Source: Bacillota bacterium (GTDB lineage Bacteria > Bacillota > Clostridia > Oscillospirales > Ruminococcaceae). Taken from it: a stretch of 64,000 nucleotides of DNA. The position numbers and the translations under genes were made by a program. Below are positions 24,059 to 33,114 of the stretch, one piece after another. The stretch spans positions 9,408 through 73,407 of the forward strand of contig JAEWLW010000085.1 of NCBI GenBank assembly GCA_023457355.1, read 5' to 3'. The notes beneath the pieces are model-generated. The model had not been told where the DNA came from. It made no database searches and saw nothing but the letters and a program-made list of their open reading frames with translations. Each line of letters starts with the position of its first letter. Within the stretch, counting starts at the first letter, position 1.

Positions 24059-25684
24059 TTGTCTATTACAATGGCTGACGCTTTACAGATCATGTCCCGC
24101 TGCAAGCTTCTGGCCGGAAGAGCCGGACTCAACCGCAAAATCAGCTATATCGACACGATGGAGATTCCCAATATCCAACCCTGGCTTAAAAAGAACTTGT
24201 TGGTAATCACAACCGGGTACTCCATTCGGGATGACATTTCTGCGTTGCCTCGTTTGATCGCAGACCTTGGGACAATCGGTGCCGCCGGTCTGGCCATCAA
24301 AACGCGGTTTCTTGGCGAAATCCCGGCCGAAACAATTCGTTTGGCCGACCAGCTGGCAATTCCGCTCATTGAGATTCCGCACGAAATTCCGTTTGTAGAC
24401 TTGACCATGCCGTTGATGAAGGCCGTTGTGGGCGAGCATAATCGCAATCTTGAATTTTCCGAGCAAATGAACCGGAAGTTTCTTGAGCTTGAGCTTAATA
24501 ACGGCAGTTTTGACAGCATTGCACAAACACTTGCGAATTTAATCGGTCTGCCGGTTGTCATTGCGTCCAGATCGTTTTCAGTGCTGGCCTGTGAAATGCA
24601 AATACCGCCGTTGATGCTTTCGTCCGGCGCCAACGGCGACCTTAGACTGAGCAAAATTGTCTGCGCCGGTCTGGTCGCCGCCCGTGGCAGTGATGTCCTG
24701 CTTTATCCGGACATACCTGAACTGCCGCGCCTGACAGTGCGCTGTATTGCCATAAGAAAGCAACTTTGCGGTTATATCTGTGTCCTTGGGCAGGATAGTC
24801 CGCTGGACGACATGCAGCTTATTGTATTGCATCACGCCGCCACCAGTGTCGCGCTCGAAATTTCCAAGCTGCAAAAGCTTGACGAGCATGTGCGGTTTAT
24901 GCAAAACAGCCTGTTTATTGATCTGCTGGCGGGAAATGTGAAATCCGCCAATGAGGCTGAGAGCCGGGCCAAACTCCTGCGCTGGCCTGCTTTGCCCGCG
25001 CGCCTGGCCTTGGTGGATGTTGACCGGTTTGGTGCGGTTATCCGCAATTTCAGTGAGGAAAGGATCCAAAACCTTAAAGAAAGTCTGCACCAGTTGATTT
25101 CAGACTGTCTTGCTTCATATCGTTACGCTTATATTGTTCTAATTTACGCCAACAGCTTTGTGCTTCTTCTGTCCGACACATTTCCGGCACAGGAAGTGAT
25201 TAAAGCTTGCAATGTCATATTCGGCCTGATTAAGAATCGGTATAATATTTCGGTTTCAATTGGAATCTCGGATTCCAGGAACAATTATGTAGACTTGCCT
25301 GCTTCTTATGAGGAGGCCAATGATGCCATTGCTATCAGCCGGGTGGCCAGTGCCAATGGCCCGGTGCAGATCATTTCCAACATCCGTTTTGAGCAGGCAT
25401 TGTTAAAAAGTTGCTCCACCGTGTATTTTCGTCAGTATGTGCAAAATACAATCGGTAAGCTGGAGCAATACGATCTGCAGCATAAAACCGACCTGACAAA
25501 AACGCTGGATATTCTGATTGAGAATATGGGTGCGAGGCAGCTAACGGCTGAAAAATTATATATCCATCGCAACACGCTTGCAAACCGCCTCTCAAAAATT
25601 GAAAAAATTACAGAGCTTGATCTTTCTAAAAACGAAAATCTATACCGGCTCGGGTTTGCGCTTCGAATTCGATATTACGTATAG
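24059..25684 (+). CDS. PucR-family transcriptional regulator
   Basis: 541 residues in the PucR/CdaR layout: an N-terminal purine-catabolism regulator domain (about 1-125; NRKISYIDTMEIPNIQPWL, LLVITTGYSIRD), a central GGDEF-like region (SVSIGISDSRNNYVDLPASYEEANDA, about 395-420) and a C-terminal PucR-type HTH (NMGARQLTAEKLYIHRNTL, then ANRLSKIEKITELDL). Such proteins are ligand-responsive activators. Translation probably starts at TTG 24059 after AGGGCGGG; the ATG at 24071 is the alternative. It precedes the OPT transporter/DUF1177 operon, its likely target. A terminator follows. Confidence 0.9.
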   Translation: MSITMADALQIMSRCKLLAGRAGLNRKISYIDTMEIPNIQPWLKKNLLVITTGYSIRDDISALPRLIADLGTIGAAGLAIKTRFLGEIPAETIRLADQLAIPLIEIPHEIPFVDLTMPLMKAVVGEHNRNLEFSEQMNRKFLELELNNGSFDSIAQTLANLIGLPVVIASRSFSVLACEMQIPPLMLSSGANGDLRLSKIVCAGLVAARGSDVLLYPDIPELPRLTVRCIAIRKQLCGYICVLGQDSPLDDMQLIVLHHAATSVALEISKLQKLDEHVRFMQNSLFIDLLAGNVKSANEAESRAKLLRWPALPARLALVDVDRFGAVIRNFSEERIQNLKESLHQLISDCLASYRYAYIVLIYANSFVLLLSDTFPAQEVIKACNVIFGLIKNRYNISVSIGISDSRNNYVDLPASYEEANDAIAISRVASANGPVQIISNIRFEQALLKSCSTVYFRQYVQNTIGKLEQYDLQHKTDLTKTLDILIENMGARQLTAEKLYIHRNTLANRLSKIEKITELDLSKNENLYRLGFALRIRYYV

Positions 25685-25692
25685 GTTTTGCA

Positions 25693-25732
25693 GCCTCTCA
25701 GTGTGCAACTTGCACATTGAGAGGCCTTTTTT
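25693..25732 (+). terminator. Rho-independent terminator after PucR gene
   Basis: Stem gcctctcagtgtgca/tgcacattgagaggc (25693-25725, one mismatch) followed by TTTTTT. Confidence 0.85.
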
Positions 25733-25837
25733 CGTTTCGCATTGAATATCGACACCGGATTATGAAATTGGTATACTAAAAATCAGGCAAAATCGGTTGT
25801 TGTTTAGGTGATGACCGCCTTTTAAGTACGTTGAGCA

Positions 25838-25871
25838 ATGGCGCTGCACGAACAGGTGCCGCGCCATTTTT
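25838..25871 (+). terminator. Hairpin with T-run upstream of the OPT gene
   Basis: atggcgc-t-gcac (25838 on) pairs with gtgc-c-gcgccat (ending 25867), followed by TTTTT. Being 150 bp upstream of the OPT start and after a first terminator, it may be a leader attenuator. Confidence 0.55.
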
Positions 25872-26022
25872 GTACTTATTTTCTGCAAGAACAGCGTTTG
25901 AATTTTAAATAGGAAAGGGGCGTTTGCAACATTAAGTTACTCCGGCAAAGAACACCCACACCATGCTGCCACCGTCCGGAATGAATGTCCGGATACACCC
26001 GAAAACAAAGGAGATGACATTG

Positions 26023-27696
26023 ATGGAGAAAGAAAAAATTCCTCAGTCACAGGTTATTACCGCATCAGAACATCCAAAGGCTTTTGAGCCCACCGTATTC
26101 ATTCTCAACATTCTGATGTGCTGCCTGGGAGCCATTATCGGACTGGAGCTTATTGTCCGAACGGGCGTAACGCCAAACACGTCTATTGTTGGCGCGTTGT
26201 TCGCCATTTTGATTTCCCGAATTCCTGTTGCGTTTCTTAAAAAATACCGCAGCGTTCACAGGCAGAACCTGATACAGACCGCCATTTCGGGTGCCACCTT
26301 TTCGGCGGCAAACTGTTTGCTGCTGCCCATTGGTATTCCGGTTGTCATGGGGCGCCCGGATTTGATTTTCCCTATGCTTCTTGGCGTATTTATTGCGACC
26401 TGCATAGACGCCACCATCCTTTATAAAACTTTTGATTCTGAAATGTATCCCGCAGAGGGCGCATGGCCTCCCGGTGTGGCGGCGGCAGAATCTATTTTGG
26501 CCGTTGTGGAAAAGGGACGCAAGGCTTTTCTCTTGATTGTAGGTGTCGTCATCGGCTGGGTTGGAAAAATTGCGGGTATTCCCACTGATCTATTGGGCGT
26601 ATCATGGTTTGGTGATTTTTACGCCATGCTGGCATTGGGTGTCGGTTCCATCATCATTGGCGTTATAAAAGTCAACGGCTTTGCCGTCTCGCTGTTCAAC
26701 GCAAAAGCGACGTTAATCTCCGGTCTTTTCGGCGCAGATTTTATCTACAGCGAGCACGCCATGATCAATTATATGCCTCATGGCATCATGATTGGTGCAG
26801 GCGCCATCTCTCTGCTTCAGTGTGCGTTTATGCTGTTTAAAAAGGGAAACGGAGACGCGACCGCCGCAGGCAAATTCACCAGCAGCATGAAAACGTTGAA
26901 AAAGACGCTGAGCCTGGGTTTTGTCGCTTATTTTGTAGCTGCAATTTTGCTGGCGCTGATAACCGGTCTTTTCAGCGGCATGAATTTTACGATGCTGATC
27001 TTCTGGCTGATCTTCGCTGCTTTTGCTGCCATTGCTTCCGAGTTGATTGTCGGCATTTCCGCCATGTATTCCGGCTGGTTCCCGGGCTTTGCCACCGCGC
27101 TGATCTTCTTGCTGGTGGGCATGCTCATAGGCTTTCCACCCATGGCGCTGGCGGTACTCGTCGGCTTTACGGCGGCGACCGGCCCAGCATTCTCGGATAT
27201 GGCGTATGACTTAAAGTGCGGGTATATTCTCAGAGGTTCGGGCGCTGACCCCGAACTGGAAAAGGAAGGCAGAAAGCAACAGTTCTATTGTGAGATTCTC
27301 TCGTTTGTTGTTGCATTTGCTATGGTCGCCTTGCTTGCCAACACTTATTTTAATCAGGGCATGTTTGCTCCTGTCAGCAAAACTTTTGCCACCACCATCG
27401 ATGCGGGCACCAGCCCGGAGGTCGCAAAATGGTTGCTAATCTGGGCAATACCCGGTGCAATTATCCAGTTTATTGGCGGCAAGCGGCAGATCGGCATCCT
27501 GTTCGCCACCGGTTTGCTGGTGGGCAGCATCATGAACGGCCTGACCATTATTTTCGGTTTGACCATTCGCGTCATCGCTGTCCGCAGGAACAAAGAAAAC
27601 GAGCAGGTGCTTAATATCCTTGGCGCAGGTGCGCTGGCTGGTGCGGCGGTTTACAGCTTCTTTACCGCCACACTGGGTCTTGCAAATCGCAAATAG
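26023..27696 (+). CDS. OPT-family oligopeptide transporter
   Basis: About 557 residues and some 14-16 hydrophobic segments. Motifs of the OPT/YSL family: ATCIDATILYKTFDSEMYPA, EGAWPPGVAAAESI, GVIKVNGFAVSLFNAKATLI and FSDMAYDLKCGYILRG. OPT proteins take up small peptides or metal chelates by proton symport. I start at ATG 26023, 9 bp after AAAGGAG; earlier in-frame starts at 25963 and 26014 lack a fitting site. It heads an eight-gene operon of peptide- and amino-acid-related enzymes, so a peptide-like substrate is inferred. Confidence 0.88.
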   Translation: MEKEKIPQSQVITASEHPKAFEPTVFILNILMCCLGAIIGLELIVRTGVTPNTSIVGALFAILISRIPVAFLKKYRSVHRQNLIQTAISGATFSAANCLLLPIGIPVVMGRPDLIFPMLLGVFIATCIDATILYKTFDSEMYPAEGAWPPGVAAAESILAVVEKGRKAFLLIVGVVIGWVGKIAGIPTDLLGVSWFGDFYAMLALGVGSIIIGVIKVNGFAVSLFNAKATLISGLFGADFIYSEHAMINYMPHGIMIGAGAISLLQCAFMLFKKGNGDATAAGKFTSSMKTLKKTLSLGFVAYFVAAILLALITGLFSGMNFTMLIFWLIFAAFAAIASELIVGISAMYSGWFPGFATALIFLLVGMLIGFPPMALAVLVGFTAATGPAFSDMAYDLKCGYILRGSGADPELEKEGRKQQFYCEILSFVVAFAMVALLANTYFNQGMFAPVSKTFATTIDAGTSPEVAKWLLIWAIPGAIIQFIGGKRQIGILFATGLLVGSIMNGLTIIFGLTIRVIAVRRNKENEQVLNILGAGALAGAAVYSFFTATLGLANRK

Positions 27697-27720
27697 TCGT
27701 TTAGCTGCAGAAAACAGCCT

Positions 27721-27763
27721 TTCTTATACGCTTATCGCTGAAACAGGCATAAGCGTATAAGAA
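27721..27763 (+). terminator. Hairpin between OPT and nitroreductase genes
   Basis: ttcttatacgctta (27721-27734) and taagcgtataagaa (27750-27763), a perfect 14-bp stem. The tail is A-rich on the plus strand, so it may give partial termination or mRNA stabilisation at the OPT 3' end. Confidence 0.5.
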
Positions 27764-27855
27764 AATATTTAAGCTGGCGTGCGAATGGGTTGTTAATAGT
27801 GATAACCGGCGCTCAGTTTTAGCTTCTTTCTAAATTTCTTCAGGAGGTCCCTTTT

Positions 27856-28383
27856 ATGGAAATATCAGACGCCATCAGGCGGCGAAGAAGTATTCGCAAG
27901 TTCGGTTCCCAACCTGTGCCGGATGCACTGCTGCTTGAGCTGATACAGGCGGGCGCCGTGGCACCGAGCGCCAGCAACCTTCAGGCCTGGCAGTTTGTTA
28001 TAATTAACGACCTCGAGCTGGTGCGAAAGGTCGATTTGTTCAGCCCAGGCTTAAGTGGCAAGCCGCCTGTTATAATTGCCATTTGCTCGGATATGAATTT
28101 CGCCCGGGATCATGGCTCGCCCAATTCCGAGACGTACGGCTGCATCATGGACGCATCCATGGCCGCTGAAAACATCATGCTTAAAGCGCTGGATCTCGGT
28201 CTGGGCACCTGCGCCATTAAATCGTATAATACGGCTGCCGTTTCAAAGCTTTTGAAATTGCCGGAATACCTGAGAATCGAGTTGCTCCTATCGGTTGGTT
28301 ATCCAGAGGGGGATATTAAACCGCGTCGCCTGCGTCCGTTGGAAGAAATCCTGCACTGGAATATCTGGGAGGAGGCAACATGA
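27856..28383 (+). CDS. Nitroreductase-family FMN oxidoreductase
   Basis: 175 residues. The N-terminal RRRRSIRKFGSQPV is the family's FMN-phosphate arginine motif, VAPSASNLQAWQFVIIND the second FMN contact, and LGLGTCAIKSYN the GLGTC motif. It uses FMN and NAD(P)H; members reduce nitro groups, flavins or unsaturated substrates, or dehydrogenate peptide-like compounds. The start at 27856 follows AGGAGG. It overlaps the next gene by ATGA. The role within this operon is unknown. Confidence 0.88.
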   Translation: MEISDAIRRRRSIRKFGSQPVPDALLLELIQAGAVAPSASNLQAWQFVIINDLELVRKVDLFSPGLSGKPPVIIAICSDMNFARDHGSPNSETYGCIMDASMAAENIMLKALDLGLGTCAIKSYNTAAVSKLLKLPEYLRIELLLSVGYPEGDIKPRRLRPLEEILHWNIWEEAT

Positions 28384-28658
28384 AAGAACAAGCACATCAG
28401 GCACATTTAGAGCTGCTGATCTATATGTTGACCAGTGCGGCAGCGCTGGGCGGCGAACCTAAAATTTACGGACCGCTCAGACTGGCTGAGGCTTCTGAAC
28501 GTCTGGCACAAATCATGCTGCACAGCGACCCTGAAAACCGCGATCTTAATGAACTGATTGCAATCATCGAAGAAGGCAAACACAAAACCATGTCCGATGA
28601 AATCGGATTTTATTTAATGTTGCAAAATGCTGTAGCCAAACTAGTCGCGTTAATGTGA
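28380..28658 (+). CDS. Small helical protein (DUF6092-like)
   Basis: 92 residues, predicted all-helical, no signal or membrane segment: LLIYMLTSAAALGGEPKIYG, LRLAEASERLAQIMLHS, DELNEL-type second half. It resembles the small family DUF6092 that travels with DUF1177/AroM genes; I give that from memory and with moderate certainty. The start overlaps the nitroreductase stop, so it is translationally coupled and may be a subunit or partner of that enzyme. Confidence 0.65.
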   Translation: MKEQAHQAHLELLIYMLTSAAALGGEPKIYGPLRLAEASERLAQIMLHSDPENRDLNELIAIIEEGKHKTMSDEIGFYLMLQNAVAKLVALM

Positions 28659-28718
28659 CGCACGTCTCGGGCCATCCGTCGGATGGTAAAAATCAACCCA
28701 ATACATGGAGGAAAAGAA

Positions 28719-29660
28719 ATGCTGATTAAACAGGTCATAGAAGCCTTTGATATTTTGGATAGCAGCACTGTTACCGGTGCCGATGTAGCAAATTACTTAA
28801 AAGCAATAAAGCCGGACGCTCAGATTGAGGTTTATGCGTTGCAGGGCCCGCAGGGCAGTACGGATATGATCAAGGTCAGGATCCCGGGAACCAAAGGTAA
28901 AAGCGCTGGCGGCGCGGCACCTACCCTTGGTATTTTAGGCCGCCTGGGCGGCATCGGCGCACGCCCTGAAGTTATCGGGTTTGTCTCCGATGGGGACGGT
29001 GCGCTGGCCGCTATTGCCGTTGCGTCAAAACTGCTTAATATGCAGACAAAGGGGGATTATCTCGAAGGCGACGTCTTTATCTCTACCCAAATTTGTCCCC
29101 ATGCCCCGACGGCACCGCACAAACCGGTCCCGTTCATGGGTTCTCCAGTTGAGATGTCGCAGGTTAACAAAGAGGAGGTATCCGCAGAGCTGGACGCCAT
29201 CCTGTCTGTGGATACCACCAAGGGCAACCGCGTCATCAATACCCGGGGCTTTGCCATCTCACCCACCGTCAAGGAAGGCTACATCCTTAGCACCTCTGAA
29301 GACCTGCTCGAACAGATGCAGATTACAACCGGCCGTTTGCCCTATGTTTTCCCACTGGCAACGCAAGATATTACCCCCTATGGCAACGACCTGCACCACC
29401 TCAACAGCATTCTTCAGCCCGCAACAGCTACCAGTGCCCCGGTGGTGGGGGTCGCCATCACGACCGAAGTGATGGTGCCCGGCTGCGCCACCGGCGCCAG
29501 CCATTTTGCAGATGTCGAAGAAGCGTCCAGGTTCATGTTGGAAGTCGCCAAATATTTCGGCAAGGGCGATTTGAAATTTTATTCGGAGCAGGAATTCGCG
29601 CACATCCAAGCGCTATATGGGTCAATGACCCATCTGATGACCCTTGGCAACAAAAACTAA
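28719..29660 (+). CDS. DUF1177-family protein
   Basis: 313 residues matching the uncharacterised DUF1177 family: VIEAFDILDSSTVTGADVAN, IPGTKGKSAGGAAPTLGILG, GRLGGIGARPEVIGFVSDGD and a conserved His-rich stretch VFISTQICPHAPTAPHKPVP, with PVEMS after it. The His/Asp content suggests a metal-dependent hydrolase fold, but this is inference. ATG 28719 follows GGAGG; an upstream in-frame ATG at 28683 lacks a site. It lies between the small helical protein and AroM. Confidence 0.85.
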   Translation: MLIKQVIEAFDILDSSTVTGADVANYLKAIKPDAQIEVYALQGPQGSTDMIKVRIPGTKGKSAGGAAPTLGILGRLGGIGARPEVIGFVSDGDGALAAIAVASKLLNMQTKGDYLEGDVFISTQICPHAPTAPHKPVPFMGSPVEMSQVNKEEVSAELDAILSVDTTKGNRVINTRGFAISPTVKEGYILSTSEDLLEQMQITTGRLPYVFPLATQDITPYGNDLHHLNSILQPATATSAPVVGVAITTEVMVPGCATGASHFADVEEASRFMLEVAKYFGKGDLKFYSEQEFAHIQALYGSMTHLMTLGNKN

Positions 29661-29685
29661 CAGGTAAAGTCAGGAGGGAGCATCT

Positions 29686-30360
29686 ATGAAAATAGGCGCC
29701 ATCACCATTGGGCAAGCACCCAGAACCGATGTCACCCGGGATATCATGGATATTTTCAACGGTAAAATAGAGTTGCTGCAAAGAGGCGGACTCGATGGCT
29801 TAACGGTCGGGCAGATTTCTGAATTCAAACCCGGCCCCGGCGATTACGTTCTGGTGTCACGTTTAAACGACGGCAGTTCGGTCACCTTCGCCGAGCGTTT
29901 TATTTTGCCCAGACTGCAGCAATGCATCGACGAGCTGGAAGCTGAAGGCGTGCGCCTGATTATGTTTTTCTGTACCGGTGACTTTCCGGACAGTCTGACT
30001 TCCAACGTACCGCTCGTCTACCCCTGTGACATTTTAAATCAAGTCGTACCGCTGTTGAGTAAACAGTCGAATATTGTCACCGTCACGCCATCTCCTCTTC
30101 AGGTGGCACAGTGCGAGCAGAAATGGAAAAACTTTGTCAAAACAGTCAGGGCCGTCCCCGCCTCTCCCTACGGCTCCTGGGCGGCATTGGAGCAGGCGGC
30201 TGACGAAATTAAAAAAATGGAGGCCGATCTGGTGGTTTTAGACTGTATCGGGTTCAACCAGGAAATGAAAAACATGTTTGCAGAAGCAACCGGGAAGCTG
30301 GTTGTGCTGCCCCGTACACTGCTGGCCCGCGTGATTTCCGAGTTGACCGACGTAGAATAG
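29686..30360 (+). CDS. AroM family protein
   Basis: 224 residues of the AroM family: MKIGAITIGQAPRTDVTRDI at the N-terminus, LVSRLNDGSSVTFAE, a central IMFFCTGDFP and a late VLDCIGFNQEMK. E. coli AroM is named only for its position beside aroL; its activity is not established. The fold is related to the Asp/Glu racemase group, with cysteines at the equivalents of the two active-site positions (FCTG and LDCIG). It is 9 bp upstream of the aminopeptidase gene. Confidence 0.87.
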   Translation: MKIGAITIGQAPRTDVTRDIMDIFNGKIELLQRGGLDGLTVGQISEFKPGPGDYVLVSRLNDGSSVTFAERFILPRLQQCIDELEAEGVRLIMFFCTGDFPDSLTSNVPLVYPCDILNQVVPLLSKQSNIVTVTPSPLQVAQCEQKWKNFVKTVRAVPASPYGSWAALEQAADEIKKMEADLVVLDCIGFNQEMKNMFAEATGKLVVLPRTLLARVISELTDVE

Positions 30361-30369
30361 GAGGTTCCC

Positions 30370-31311
30370 ATGGATTTAGTGGAAATTTCCAGAAATATAT
30401 TGACAGATTGCCTGGGTGTCAAGCCAGAGGAAGAGATATTGATTGTCACCGACGACACCCGCGTAAGCATTGCCCGGGCGCTCTATGAGGGGGCCCGTTC
30501 GCTGGGCTGCGAAGCCATGATGACCGTGATGCAGGAACGGACACTCAACGGCGAGGAGCCTCCGCAGGCGATTGCCGAGGCGATGAAAGCGGCCGACGTC
30601 GTTATTTGCCCTACGGCGAAATCGCTGACGCACACCATTGCGCGCATCAATGCTGCCAAAGCAGGTACGCGCATTGCCACGATGCCAGGCATCACCGAAG
30701 AAATGTTTGGACGCGGCGCCATGACTGCCGATTATGCCGAAGTAGCGCGGCTGACCGATAAAGTAACACAGCTTTTAAACCGGTGCCATCTTGCCCGCAT
30801 CGAAAAAGAAGGCTGCGTGCTAACGCTGAATCTGAACGGAAGACAGGGCGTTCCCAGCCCGGGGGTTTATAAGCTGCCCGGACAATGCGGCAATCTGCCC
30901 TCGGGTGAAGCCTACATTGCCCCTTTGGAGAATGGCGTCGACGGTGAGATGATTATCGACGGCTCGATGGTCGGCATTGGAAAGCTGGCTTCACCGTTGC
31001 ACGTCGTCATCCGAAATGGCAGGCTGCAGGAGATTACCGGCGACAAGAGCGAACGGTTGCAGGTACTGCTGGCCAATGAGCGCAATGCAACCGTAGGCGA
31101 GCTGGGGATAGGGACCAACCGTTCCGCCATTCTAAACGGTGTCATCCTTGAGGATGAAAAGGTATATGGCACCGTCCACATCGCTTTTGGAACCAACACA
31201 TCGTTTGGCGGTGTCAACAAAGCCGACTGCCACATGGATGGTATTATCCTGCGACCGACGCTATATTTGGACGACCAGCTGATTATTGACCATGGCACCT
31301 TCATGGTGTGA
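30370..31311 (+). CDS. M29-type metallo-aminopeptidase homologue
   Basis: 313 residues, shorter than classic M29 aminopeptidases (about 370-410). The metal-site pattern is present: Glu244 in GELGIG, Glu263 in EDEKVYGTVHIAFG with His270, and His288-x-Asp290 in DCHMDG. A Glu180 in SGEAY and the GTVHIAFG motif are typical. These enzymes remove N-terminal residues from peptides. In an operon with a peptide transporter it would hydrolyse the imported compound. The missing length is mostly in the N-terminal domain, which suggests a small or unusual substrate. Confidence 0.83.
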   Translation: MDLVEISRNILTDCLGVKPEEEILIVTDDTRVSIARALYEGARSLGCEAMMTVMQERTLNGEEPPQAIAEAMKAADVVICPTAKSLTHTIARINAAKAGTRIATMPGITEEMFGRGAMTADYAEVARLTDKVTQLLNRCHLARIEKEGCVLTLNLNGRQGVPSPGVYKLPGQCGNLPSGEAYIAPLENGVDGEMIIDGSMVGIGKLASPLHVVIRNGRLQEITGDKSERLQVLLANERNATVGELGIGTNRSAILNGVILEDEKVYGTVHIAFGTNTSFGGVNKADCHMDGIILRPTLYLDDQLIIDHGTFMV

Positions 31312-31337
31312 ATGTACGGTTGAAGGAGATGAAATAA

Positions 31338-32006
31338 ATGTTTCGTGTGGGCGTCATTCGGGTTTTAACCTCGAACGATCAGGCGTTTGTAGAGATGCAT
31401 GGAAAGATCATTGAAGCGCATTTCCCCGGAATTCAGTGCATTTCAAAATGTATTCCCGACCAGTGGGAGGGCATACACAGTCATGAGCTGGAGAAAATTG
31501 CGGTGCCCAAAATCGTTGCGGCGGCCCAGTCTTTTGTCAATGTGAACATGATCATTGTCAGTTGTGCGGATGACCCCGGTGTGCCGGAGATCCGTCAGGT
31601 TCTTCCCGGCTTGCCGGTGACAGGCGGTGGAGAAACCACGGCGGCACTGGCGATGAAATACGGGAACAAGATTGCCGTTCTCGGCATTGTTGATTATGCC
31701 CCAAAGGCATACCTTCGCATGATTCCGGATAAAATCATCGCTGTCGGAAAGCCCGATGGCGTTGACAGCACACTGGATTTGATGACATCTAAGGGCCGTG
31801 CAAGCTGCCTGAAAAAGGCCAGGGAACTTAAAGAGATGGGCGCCGAGGTCATTGCGCTGGGCTGCACCGGCCTGACCACCATCGGTATTGCAGGCGAAAT
31901 CGAGCGTGAAACCGGGCTGCCGGTGATCGACCCGGTGCTGGCGGAAGGAACCTTTGCCTATTTTGAGGCGATTCGAAATACTGAATGGAGAATGAGTGAT
32001 GATTGA
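31338..32006 (+). CDS. Asp/Glu/hydantoin racemase superfamily protein
   Basis: 222 residues with the two-cysteine active site of cofactor-independent racemases: Cys76 in IIVSCADDPG and Cys176 in IALGCTGLT, about 100 residues apart. A GGGETTAALAMKYG segment resembles the substrate-binding loop. It may racemise an amino acid or hydantoin, or act as a related lyase/isomerase. It overlaps the DUF917 start by 8 bp, indicating coupling. Confidence 0.85.
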   Translation: MFRVGVIRVLTSNDQAFVEMHGKIIEAHFPGIQCISKCIPDQWEGIHSHELEKIAVPKIVAAAQSFVNVNMIIVSCADDPGVPEIRQVLPGLPVTGGGETTAALAMKYGNKIAVLGIVDYAPKAYLRMIPDKIIAVGKPDGVDSTLDLMTSKGRASCLKKARELKEMGAEVIALGCTGLTTIGIAGEIERETGLPVIDPVLAEGTFAYFEAIRNTEWRMSDD

Positions 32007-33114
32007 GCTGACAAAAGAACAGTGCCTGCAGGCACTATACGGCGGCCTGCTGCTGGGCGGCGGCGGTGGCGGCAGCCTGACGCTGGGGCTTAAAGCGCTG
32101 GAAGAAAGCTTTCGCCACACCGACACACTAAAGCTTCTGGATATATCGGAACTGTCCCAGCAGGATATTCTTGTCAATGTGTCGCTGGTCGGTGCGCCCT
32201 CGGCCAAGGATACCTGTGTGACCGTTGAGCACTGGAAAACGGTTCTCAGAAATTTTGAAATCAACAGCGGCATGAAGATTGGCGGCTTTACCACCTGCGA
32301 AAACGGCGGTGTTTCCACCTCCAACGGCTGGATTATTTCCGCCCTTACCGGCATTCCGCTGGTGGATGCACCCAGCAACGGCCGCGCGCACCCTTCCGGC
32401 GTCATGGGCAGCATCGGCTTAAACTGTGATCCAGATTATGTAACGGTGCAATCCGCTGCCGGTGGCAAAGGCACGCGCTATGTCGAGGCAGTCGCAAAAG
32501 GCAGTCTGGCGGCCACTTCGCACCTTGTGCGCCAAACCTCGGTAGCCGGCGGCGGCATGTGCTGCGTACTGCGCAATCCGGTTACGGTGGCTTATGCAAA
32601 AGACCACGCGGCTGTGGGCGCCATTGCGCAGGCGTTGGCCCTTGGAGCGGGCTATCTGGCACACCTGGGTGAGGTACCGGCGCTTGTGCGGTATTTGGAG
32701 ACGGAATACGGTGCTGAAGCAATCTGCCAGGGAACCGTTTGCAACTACCATTTAAGCATGGACGGCGGATATGATATCGGAACATTACACGTTCAAACAG
32801 ATCATGACGACTATGAGTTATCCTTTTGGAATGAATATATGACCCTGGAAAGGAACGGCGTGCGAATCGGTACCTTCCCAGATCTGCTGGTAACGCTGGA
32901 TGCCTCCACCGGACTGGCAATATCCAGCGCGGAAATCAGCGATGGCAGTTCGGTATTGATACTTAAAATCCCGGCATCCCGTTTAATTCTAGGAGCCGGA
33001 ATGCATCAAAGAGAGCTGTTTCAGGAGGCGGAAAACATTTTGAAACGCGAATTGATAAGATACCATGCCGATTTATTTAATCTTAATGAGGAACCGCTCC
33101 GTAACCCGTATTAA
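31999..33114 (+). CDS. DUF917-family protein
   Basis: 371 residues of DUF917: an N-terminal Gly-rich LYGGLLLGGGGGGSLTLGL, LVGAPSAKDTCV, a DAPSNGRAHPSGVMGSIGL segment and a C-terminal ISDGSSVLILKIPA. The family is often annotated beside hydantoinases and racemases but has no proven activity that I know. Translation can start at GTG 31996 or ATG 31999; both overlap the racemase gene and follow GGAG. It ends the operon; the next genes are on the opposite strand. Confidence 0.85.
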   Translation: MIELTKEQCLQALYGGLLLGGGGGGSLTLGLKALEESFRHTDTLKLLDISELSQQDILVNVSLVGAPSAKDTCVTVEHWKTVLRNFEINSGMKIGGFTTCENGGVSTSNGWIISALTGIPLVDAPSNGRAHPSGVMGSIGLNCDPDYVTVQSAAGGKGTRYVEAVAKGSLAATSHLVRQTSVAGGGMCCVLRNPVTVAYAKDHAAVGAIAQALALGAGYLAHLGEVPALVRYLETEYGAEAICQGTVCNYHLSMDGGYDIGTLHVQTDHDDYELSFWNEYMTLERNGVRIGTFPDLLVTLDASTGLAISSAEISDGSSVLILKIPASRLILGAGMHQRELFQEAENILKRELIRYHADLFNLNEEPLRNPY

